The notes beneath the pieces were generated by a model that saw nothing but the letters and a program-made list of their open reading frames with translations, had not been told where the DNA came from and did no database searches. This document shows, one piece after another, positions 57,665 through 64,000 of a stretch of DNA of 64,000 bases. How positions within the stretch are numbered: the stretch's first letter is position 1; the number at the start of each line of letters is the position of its first letter. The stretch covers positions 1 through 64,000 of the forward strand of contig CAJWQG010000007.1 of assembly GCA_913045175.1 (NCBI GenBank), written 5' to 3'. A program made the translations under genes and the position numbers. This DNA is from an uncultured Gammaproteobacteria bacterium (GTDB lineage Bacteria > Pseudomonadota > Gammaproteobacteria > Pseudomonadales > Azotimanducaceae).

Positions 57665-59689
57665 ATGAGCAGCTTGACTAACGTGCCACCAATATTTGGT
57701 GTGCTGGGACTCGTTTGTGCCTTCATCATCTATGTACTCATGACTAAGTACGACGAAGGCGATGATAAGATCAAGAAGATCGCTGATGCGATTCACGAAG
57801 GTGCAATGGTATTTATGCATCGAGAATACACGATGCTTCTCTTGTTCACAGTACCACTATTTTTCATTATTCTGATCTCTCCCCTCGGAATGAATACCGC
57901 ATTATCCTTTGCCGTCGGCGCCATTACGTCCGCAGCAGCGGGATACTTAGGTATGTTCGCAGCCACCAAGGCGAATGTCAGAACAACTGCCGCAGCCCAG
58001 GCAACGGGGCAATCTGGCGCACTGGCAGTAGCCTTCTATGGTGGATCCATCATGGGACTTTGCGTTGCATCCCTGGGCCTGATCGGCCTCGGATCACTTT
58101 ACTGGTATTTTGGTGGTGATCCGCATACCGCACACGCGATACACGGCTTCGGTATGGGAGCATCCAGTGTCGCACTTTTCTCCAGGGTAGGAGGCGGAAT
58201 CTTTACCAAGAGTGCCGACGTAGGCGCTGATCTGGTTGGTAAAGTTGAAGCAGGGATTCCCGAAGACGATCCAAGGAACCCTGGTGTAATCGCCGACAAC
58301 GTGGGCGACAACGTAGGTGACATTGCCGGAATGGGATCTGACATATTCGAGTCGTACTGCGGCTCGATGATTGCAACCATCGCGATCGCCTCGACACTAG
58401 CAGTGACCGCAGAACACGGCATCGCTGCGCTCGCACCCGAGACTGGTCAGCCTGCATTGATGGCACTTCCACTTAGTCTGGCAAGTATCGGCCTTATTTG
58501 CTCAATACTAGGAATTATTCTTGTACGTAGTATGTCGAGTAAATCTGCTGAGGAAGCTTTACACATGGGGCACAATGCTTCAGCAGCAGTTCTCATCATA
58601 GCGTCTTACTTTCTGGTTGAGGCAATGGGAATCAGCATTAACGTCTGGTACTCGATCATCGCGGGTACCCTGGGCGGCGTTCTGATTGGTCTGGTGACGC
58701 AGTACTACACTGCAAAAGGTCCAGTGGTGAAAATCGCGGAAGCCGGTAAAACCGGTACAGCCACGGTAATGATCACGGGTCTTGCAGTCGGCATGCAGTC
58801 TGTCGTTATACCAATTCTTGGTATCGCAGCGATCATCTATATCTCGACTGAGCTAGCGGGCCTCTACGGTGTTGGCATAGCCGCCGTTGGAATGTTGGCA
58901 ACAGTGGGCATGACAATGGCACTGGATGCTTATGGACCTGTCGCAGATAACGCCGGGGGTATCGCAGAGATGGGTGGCCTTGGTGAAGACGTCAGAGAAA
59001 TTACCGATGGACTGGATGAAGTGGGTAACACCACCGCCGCTATCGGCAAAGGTTTCGCCATCGGCGCAGCAGCACTGGCGGCCCTCGCGATAATCGCTGC
59101 TTTCGTGGAAACAATGACTCTCGCCAATCCTGAATTCTCGCTCGAATTGTCTAACCCCAAAGTACTGGTTGGAATATTCATTGGCGGTGTACTGCCGTTT
59201 CTGATTGCATCGATCACGATGACATCAGTGGGTGATGCCGCCATGGAAATGATCGAAGAAATACGCCGTCAGTTTCGGGAAATAGAAGGTCTGATGGAAG
59301 GCAAAGCCGACCCGGATCATGCTAAATGCATCGAAATAGCGACCAACGCTGCCCTGAAGAAAATGATTCTTCCAGGCGTAATCGCGATCGCAATGCCTGC
59401 AGTCGTCGGCTTTGGCTTAGGCGCACAGAGCCTCGGCGGAATGCTGGCAGGTGCGCTTCTGGGATGTGTACTACTTGCTTTAATGATGGCTAATGCTGGT
59501 GGTGCATGGGACAACGCCAAGAAGTATGTTGAAAAAGGTAATCTTGGTGGAAAAGGCTCTGAGGTGCACGCCGCAGTAGTGGTAGGTGATACCGTAGGCG
59601 ACCCCTTCAAAGACACTTCCGGTCCATCCATGAACATTCTTATCAATGTCATGGCGATCGTTAGTCTGGTTATCGCACCTCTGTTGTAA
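57665..59689 (+). CDS. hppA: membrane-bound cation-translocating pyrophosphatase, potassium-dependent type
   Basis: A 674-residue membrane pyrophosphatase that couples PPi hydrolysis to H+ (or Na+) export. About 15-16 membrane helices are visible. Catalytic motifs are [21 protein letters not shown] from residue 185, with the Asp-rich [15 protein letters not shown] after it, and the C-terminal [20 protein letters not shown]. Residues 454-463 read [10 protein letters not shown]; Ala (not Lys) in this loop is the mark of the potassium-dependent class, which contains both H+ and Na+ pumps, so the ion is not settled. I use the ATG at 57665; a longer frame from 57617 is not family-like. It converges on a PPi-dependent phosphofructokinase gene. 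Confidence 0.93.
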   Translation: MSSLTNVPPIFGVLGLVCAFIIYVLMTKYDEGDDKIKKIADAIHEGAMVFMHREYTMLLLFTVPLFFIILISPLGMNTALSFAVGAITSAAAGYLGMFAATKANVRTTAAAQATGQSGALAVAFYGGSIMGLCVASLGLIGLGSLYWYFGGDPHTAHAIHGFGMGASSVALFSRVGGGIFTKSADVGADLVGKVEAGIPEDDPRNPGVIADNVGDNVGDIAGMGSDIFESYCGSMIATIAIASTLAVTAEHGIAALAPETGQPALMALPLSLASIGLICSILGIILVRSMSSKSAEEALHMGHNASAAVLIIASYFLVEAMGISINVWYSIIAGTLGGVLIGLVTQYYTAKGPVVKIAEAGKTGTATVMITGLAVGMQSVVIPILGIAAIIYISTELAGLYGVGIAAVGMLATVGMTMALDAYGPVADNAGGIAEMGGLGEDVREITDGLDEVGNTTAAIGKGFAIGAAALAALAIIAAFVETMTLANPEFSLELSNPKVLVGIFIGGVLPFLIASITMTSVGDAAMEMIEEIRRQFREIEGLMEGKADPDHAKCIEIATNAALKKMILPGVIAIAMPAVVGFGLGAQSLGGMLAGALLGCVLLALMMANAGGAWDNAKKYVEKGNLGGKGSEVHAAVVVGDTVGDPFKDTSGPSMNILINVMAIVSLVIAPLL

Positions 59690-59720
59690 ACTGCAATAGA
59701 ACGGTTAAACCAACGAAGCG

Positions 59721-59746
59721 GTAGATCACCCGAAAGGGTGATCTAC
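59721..59746. terminator. strong hairpin between convergent hppA and PPi-phosphofructokinase genes
   Basis: GTAGATCACCC (59721-59731) and GGGTGATCTAC (59736-59746) form a perfect 11-bp stem closed by a GAAA tetraloop. It lies 31 bp after the hppA stop and includes the last codons of the opposing gene. Neither side has a run of T, so it may act as a two-way 3' end stabiliser or a weak terminator rather than a classic rho-independent one. Confidence 0.65.
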
Positions 59747-60999
59747 TGAACTTCAAAAACCGGTAACTTCTTCCTCAGCAATTTATTCTTCGGCCTTACG
59801 TACACGGGCAACCCATTTTTAAACGGCGGAAAATCTTCGCCTCCGATTAGTGGTGACAGGTAGTTTCGACAACGACTGGAAATACCGTAACCATCCTTCG
59901 AAATATACGATCTGGGCATTTTGCGTTCCACGTTTGCTACATTCTCCAGGGGCGCTTCGCCAATCTTCCACCGGTAACGATCTCCTTTCTGCCGAATAAT
60001 GATCGGCATCACGGCATTCTTTCCTGCCGCAGCAAATTCCACTGCCGCTCTTCCCACTGCGTAGGCTTGCTCAACGTCCGTTGCCGAAGCGATATGCCTC
60101 GCAGCACGCTGCAGGTAGTCAGCCACAGACCAATGACACTTGTAACCATGCTGCTGCTTTATGAAGTCCACCAAACTCGGGGCGACGCCACCCAATTGAG
60201 TATGACCAAAAGCATCCTTTATTCCTGCATCCGCGACGAACGTACCATCTTTATATTGTGCGCCTTCAGAAGCAACGATCACGCAATAGCCAACACGATC
60301 AACAGTGTCCTTGACCTTTCGCAGGAATTTTCGTGTGTCGAATGCGACTTCCGGGAAGAGAATAATGTGCGGTGGTGAATTTCTTTCATCTTTCGCAAGC
60401 CCCGCTGCCGCAGCGATCCATCCTGCATGTCTGCCCATGACCTCCAGGACGAAAACCTTAGTTGAAGTCTCCGCCATGGACGCCACGTCAAGTCCTGCTT
60501 CCAATGTCGATACTGCAACAAATTTAGCAACTGAGCCAAATCCAGGGCAGTTGTCTGTTAGCGGCAAATCGTTATCAACGGTTTTTGGTATGCCGATACA
60601 GGTGATTGGGAAACCCATTTCAGCACTGATCTGAGAAACCTTATGCGCGGTATCTTGAGAATCACCGCCACCGTTATACAAAAAATATCCAATATCATGC
60701 GCCTCGAATACCTCCACCAGCCTTTCGTACTCCGCACGACTCTCTTCAATAGACTTGAGCTTATAGCGACAAGACCCAAAAGCGCCGCTGGGTGTGTACC
60801 GTAATCCTGCGATCGTTTTTTTGCTTTCCTGTGACGTATCAATCAGCTCTTCACTAAGCGCCCCAATGATGCCATTTCGTCCAGCAATCACCTTGCCTAA
60901 CTTTCGCTCCTTGCGTGCGGCTTCGATAACACCACAAGCAGTCGCATTAATGACAGCCGTTACCCCGCCTGACTGTGCGTAAAATATGTTGTTTGCCAA
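59743..60999 (-). CDS. pfp: PPi-dependent 6-phosphofructokinase
   Basis: A 418-residue phosphofructokinase. The donor choice is readable: GGGD at 110-113 and PKTVDND at 138-144. Asp in the first and Lys in the second replace the Gly residues of ATP-dependent enzymes and mark PPi users. The reaction is reversible, interconverting fructose-6-phosphate and fructose-1,6-bisphosphate. The TTG start at 60999 has GGAG eight bases upstream. It faces hppA, and such pairings occur in methylotrophs, linking PPi use to PPi pumping. The gene downstream of a YbdK-like ligase gene is in the same orientation. Confidence 0.92.
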   Translation of the reverse strand: MANNIFYAQSGGVTAVINATACGVIEAARKERKLGKVIAGRNGIIGALSEELIDTSQESKKTIAGLRYTPSGAFGSCRYKLKSIEESRAEYERLVEVFEAHDIGYFLYNGGGDSQDTAHKVSQISAEMGFPITCIGIPKTVDNDLPLTDNCPGFGSVAKFVAVSTLEAGLDVASMAETSTKVFVLEVMGRHAGWIAAAAGLAKDERNSPPHIILFPEVAFDTRKFLRKVKDTVDRVGYCVIVASEGAQYKDGTFVADAGIKDAFGHTQLGGVAPSLVDFIKQQHGYKCHWSVADYLQRAARHIASATDVEQAYAVGRAAVEFAAAGKNAVMPIIIRQKGDRYRWKIGEAPLENVANVERKMPRSYISKDGYGISSRCRNYLSPLIGGEDFPPFKNGLPVYVRPKNKLLRKKLPVFEVQ

Positions 61000-61037
61000 C
61001 GTCTTATCTCCTCGCGCTGCCCAGCTATGCTGGCCTC

Positions 61038-62198
61038 TTAGATTCCGTTCACAGTTTCGTCGATCAACCAGTCAACGACACTAAACAGTGCTTCCTCATG
61101 ACTGAGTCTCGCCTTAATGGCCTGATCAAACACATTTACCTGACGGTGAGCGCTGGTCTCCTCGCTCATGATATCTTTTAGCCCAAATATTTCTTCAACG
61201 CATCCGAGAGCCTCGGCGTCCTGCATTATACAATCGATAATTTCATCCAAAAGATCCCCATAGGGCACAACTTCACCCTTCGTCAGATCAATCAGGCCTT
61301 CTTCGAAGGAGTAGCGCATGGCACGCCAGCGATTTTCGTTTATCAGCATGTTGGCATACACGCGCCACCGCTGATTCTGCTGGCAAGCGCGAAACAACAT
61401 ACGTAATAAACACACATTTAGCGCGACCAGGCTTAGTGCGTGTTTAACGTTTGTAGCGACATCCATAACTCTGATTTCAAGCGTCGGAAACCGGGCGCTC
61501 GGTCTCAGATCCCACCAGACCATACTCGCATCTTCTACAAGACCTGCATTTACCAACACTGAAACGTGTCTCTCGTACTCCGCGTAGCTCTCAAATTGTT
61601 CCGGAAGTCCCGTTCGAGGCAGGGCATCGAAAACTGTCAACCGATATGACTTCAAACCCGTGTTCTCACTCTCCCAAAATGGCGAAGAACAGGACAATGC
61701 GAGCATATGCGGTAGGAAATAGCTCAACTGATTCATCAGATCAATTCGCAATTCCTGATCTTCAATGCCAACGTGAACGTGCATGCCAAAGATCAATAGA
61801 CGACGAGCTGTCGCCTGTATCTCCTGTGTCAGCGCTGAATATCGATCCTGGGCGGTCTGTTTCTGTTCGAGCCACTTGGCAAAGGGATGTTTTGAGACCG
61901 CTATCGGCGCATAACCAAACCGAAAAGCTTCTTCCGCGATGATGTTACGCAGCCTACGAACTTCGTCACCCGCTTGCTGAACGTTCCTACAGACAGACGT
62001 ACCAACCTCGATTTGCGCGCGCATCAGTTCTGGCGACACATCCTGGCCGCTTTTCTTGATACAAGCTTGCATTAACTCCGGTGGTGGATCCACAACCAGG
62101 TCCCTGCTGGTACGATCGACCAGCAGGTATTCTTCTTCGACACCAATACTAAAAGCTGGTTCAGCTAAACGCATAGGACAACCGCCATAGGATGGCAT
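61038..62198 (-). CDS. carboxylate-amine ligase, YbdK family (GCS2)
   Basis: A 386-residue protein of the glutamate-cysteine ligase 2 family. FSIGVEEEYLLVDR near the start is the nucleotide and metal region; FGMHVHVGIED, SSPFWESENTGLKSYR and FPTLEIRVMDVATN are strongly typical. E. coli YbdK has weak gamma-glutamylcysteine ligase activity; the true substrate is unknown. The start is the ATG at 62198 or the one at 62174. It is 38 bp upstream of the phosphofructokinase gene in the same direction and divergent from the next gene. Confidence 0.9.
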   Translation of the reverse strand: MPSYGGCPMRLAEPAFSIGVEEEYLLVDRTSRDLVVDPPPELMQACIKKSGQDVSPELMRAQIEVGTSVCRNVQQAGDEVRRLRNIIAEEAFRFGYAPIAVSKHPFAKWLEQKQTAQDRYSALTQEIQATARRLLIFGMHVHVGIEDQELRIDLMNQLSYFLPHMLALSCSSPFWESENTGLKSYRLTVFDALPRTGLPEQFESYAEYERHVSVLVNAGLVEDASMVWWDLRPSARFPTLEIRVMDVATNVKHALSLVALNVCLLRMLFRACQQNQRWRVYANMLINENRWRAMRYSFEEGLIDLTKGEVVPYGDLLDEIIDCIMQDAEALGCVEEIFGLKDIMSEETSAHRQVNVFDQAIKARLSHEEALFSVVDWLIDETVNGI

Positions 62199-62253
62199 TA
62201 GTTTATAATATTCAAACAGCAGAACCAGACATAAGCTTCTCTATATGCAGTAG

Positions 62254-63264
62254 ACACCTTCATCACTTTCCATCATAGATCATCACGAACCTGGCGATTA
62301 CGGCGATAGCCACGTTGAGTTTCTTCGTGCGCTGGGTGGTCCCACCGAAATATATATCCGAGGTGTCGATAGATCGCGATGCAGAGCAATCGTCACGCTA
62401 CTCCATGGCAATGAGCCCTCGGGATTAAAGGCCGTTCACAAGTTGCTTAAGGAAAACCCGGAGCCCGCGACCGACACCTGTATCGTAATTGCATCGGTCA
62501 ATGCAGCACGGCACCCGCCGTTGCTCTCCCATAGATTTCTGCCATGGGAATCGGACCTGAATCGATGTTTCGGATTCGCAGCGAACCATCAGGACGATCT
62601 CGCCCGCGATATAGTCAGAAGTCTAAAGAACAAATCAGTGGAGGCCGTTATAGACGCGCACAACACTTCCGCTCACAGCGAGCCATTCGCCGTCTCAGTA
62701 CGCAATACCAAAACCATCCATCAGCTAACCCCAATGTTTACCAAAAATCTGATAGTGATGGACCAATCTCTTAACACATTAATCGAACACGGGGATGACG
62801 AAACGCCATGGCTCACGATAGAGTTCGGCGGCGTAATGGACCCCAACGCCGATGAGCTGGCTTATGAAGCCCTAAAAACGTTTATCACAGCATCCGATTT
62901 ATTCGCGGAGCCTGTGCGTCCATTGCGACTAATTAATCATCCCCTAAGACTGGAGATAGATGAAGACGCACACCTTCATTACTCCAGCAGCGTGGTGGAT
63001 GAGGGAGACATCACGATGTTTGATACCATAGATCAGCTAAACTTCCATGTCATAGAAACCGGTACTGCACTCGGATGGTTGGGACCCGGAGGTCTAGGCA
63101 TGTTTCGAATACGAACTGGTGTTGGCACCCAGGAAGTCGACAAATACTTTCAGAACAAAGACGGCTTTCTTACCACGAAGAAACCCATGACCATCTTTAT
63201 GGCTACCACCGACCCTTACATCGCGCGAAAGGACTGCCTACTCTATTTCTCAGATGATGATTAG
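62254..63264 (+). pseudogene. AstE/AspA-like zinc hydrolase with a broken or unusual start
   Basis: An open frame of 336 codons encoding a succinylglutamate desuccinylase/aspartoacylase-like zinc enzyme. It has the zinc pair HGNEPSG (from 62404), IDAHNTSAHSEPFAV with the next His, and the catalytic Glu in WLTIEFGGVMDPN. The homologous-looking part begins by 62266 (LSIIDHHEPGDYGDSHVEFL), but there is no ATG, GTG or TTG in frame before a TTG at 62443, which would cut off the zinc motif. An ATG at 62245 is in frame but is followed by CAG and TAG (62251-62253). So either a nonsense change sits at codon 3, the real start codon was lost, or a rare codon is used. The substrate is not determined. Confidence 0.65.
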
Positions 63265-63658
63265 CTACCCACTTGTTCATGCCATCCACATAACCTGCGT
63301 CACACTTTCCGGAACATTTTTTCTGGTTCGCGGTTTATGGATGTTGCTGGAAAGCCCCATGCTTCAACATGCTTTCGTTCGCATAGCACCCCATGTGATT
63401 GACACTGTGCTTCTGGGATCAGCAATCGTACTCACCACAATGATCCACTAATATCCCCTTACTGACCATTGGCTGACGGTCAAGCTAGCGCTCCTAATCG
63501 TCTACATTCTGCTTGGGAACCTGGCCCTAAAGCGAGGCAAGACGAAGCGAATACGAGGAGCCTCATTTGTACTCGCCATTTCGGTTTTCGGTTATATGAT
63601 CGGTGTGGCCTACTACCACCACCCACTGGGCTTCTTAGTCGCGTATACGAACAGTTAG
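63254..63658 (+). pseudogene. SirB-family membrane protein with an in-frame ochre codon
   Basis: The first 65 codons (MMISYPLVHAIHITCVTLSG onward) form the start of a SirB-type small membrane protein: two membrane helices with RIAPHVIDTVLLGSAIVL. A TAA at 63449-63451 then interrupts the frame, which continues at once with YPLTDHWLTVKLALLIVYIL, LGNLALKRGKTKRIRG and a last helix to TAG at 63656-63658. The part after the stop is exactly the second half of the family (the YP...WLT.K and LALKRGKTK phrases). A Gln is usual just before YP, so TAA probably replaced CAA. SirB proteins have no firmly known role. The start overlaps the previous gene. Confidence 0.75.
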
Positions 63659-64000
63659 CACGTCGCAGGATGACCCATGAAGGACACTGTTGGCGGTAGA
63701 GCCGAGAAGTAGCTGTAAACCAGCCTGGCCATGGGTGCCCATCACGAGGAGGTCTATGTCGTGCTCTTCACAAGCCCTATGAATTTCCGTCGCGCCTCTG
63801 CCGTGAAGGGAAAGACATCGGTCATCCGGGACTTTCAAATGCCCGGCCAATTCATTAAGTTTTTTGCGAGACTCCTCCCTGAAGGATGACTCCAGTGCCA
63901 TAACCTGATCCCCCCAGCCCAAACCATTCCCGCTATAGGCTGCAGTAATCGGTTCATTTACATGAATCAGATAAAGGTCCGCATTATTCGCCTCGGTCAT
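63635..64000 (-). CDS. universal stress protein (UspA family), 5' end outside the window
   Basis: The visible 121 codons cover all but the first strand and helix of a Usp domain. The nucleotide-binding loop is GTHGQAGLQLLLGSTANSV, in the GxxGx(8-9)G[S/T] form of ATP-binding members, and LYLIHVNEP is the second strand. The frame continues past the right edge: the ATG at 64000 aligns inside helix 1 rather than at a normal start. Its last 24 bases overlap the end of the sirB frame on the other strand. Confidence 0.88.
   Translation of the reverse strand: MTEANNADLYLIHVNEPITAAYSGNGLGWGDQVMALESSFREESRKKLNELAGHLKVPDDRCLSLHGRGATEIHRACEEHDIDLLVMGTHGQAGLQLLLGSTANSVLHGSSCDVLTVRIRD

Noticed and set aside
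18858-63658. A changed genetic code in which TAG or TAA means Gln
   Set aside because: Many intact core genes (ptsN, rapZ, rpsU, mreB, coq7) end normally at TAG or TAA, so a general reassignment is not possible; only site-specific readthrough remains open.

Overview
The window looks like the chromosome of a free-living gammaproteobacterium whose housekeeping gene order resembles that of Pseudomonas and its relatives. I inferred this from recognised genes and remembered gene order, without any search. The supporting blocks are lolD-hpf-ptsN-rapZ-npr, mreBCD-maf-rng-yhdP next to gatCAB, rpsU-yqeY-dnaG-rpoD, trpEGDC-crp-yhfA-like-coq7-hinT, murU-amgK-lptD-surA-rsmA-apaH, and dsbD-aroQ-accB-accC-prmA-dusB-fis-purH-purD. 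There are no rRNA genes, phage, insertion sequences or CRISPR arrays. One tRNA is present, most likely tRNA-Ile2(CAU).

Layout. 0-2.7 kb: the end of an ABC-transporter ATPase gene, then the nitrogen-PTS cluster and darP. 2.7-11.2 kb (minus): cell-shape genes mreBCD with maf, RNase G and YhdP. 11.4-14.6 kb: the tRNA-dependent amidotransferase gatCAB. 14.7-20.9 kb: accessory membrane and envelope genes, namely a DUF1499 protein, a helix-hairpin-helix protein with about seven membrane spans, a Tat-type VanY peptidase, a GT2-GtrA glycosyltransferase and a DUF2723 protein. 20.9-23.3 kb: panB-panC-coaX for pantothenate and CoA. 23.3-23.8 kb: a 73-bp tandem repeat against a tRNA. 23.8-28.4 kb: the macromolecular synthesis operon. 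28.5-31.6 kb: tsaD, folB, a gene-fragment junction and hinT. 31.6-38.1 kb: coq7, a split crp gene and the trpEGDC operon behind a newly read leader peptide and attenuator. 38.1-47.7 kb: rpe, peptidoglycan recycling (murU-amgK), outer-membrane assembly (lptD-surA), rsmA, apaH, cca and a pteridine-reductase-like SDR. 47.9-55.7 kb (minus): purD, a shortened purH, fis, dusB, prmA, accBC, aroQ and a shortened dsbD. 55.8-64 kb: a lipoprotein, a DUF2333 protein, a membrane pyrophosphatase facing a PPi-dependent phosphofructokinase, a YbdK-type ligase, an AstE-like hydrolase, a SirB protein and part of a universal stress protein.

The main observation is the number of damaged or shortened genes among otherwise intact core genes. 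crp is split by one extra copy of a 4-bp repeat. A DUF2723 gene and a sirB gene each carry an in-frame stop where the reading frame clearly continues. An AstE-like gene has no usable start and an amber codon two codons after its only upstream ATG. purH stops exactly at its first domain, and dsbD does the same. A 3' adhesin fragment and a 3' rhodanese fragment meet back to back at one point near 31.04 kb. Several genes usual in these blocks (rpoN, tldD, plsY, gph, pdxA, apaG) are not between their normal neighbours. This fits a lineage undergoing gene loss, although assembly or consensus errors could explain some cases; read-level checks are given for each. A second finding is a complete trp attenuator with a 22-residue leader peptide containing three Trp codons.
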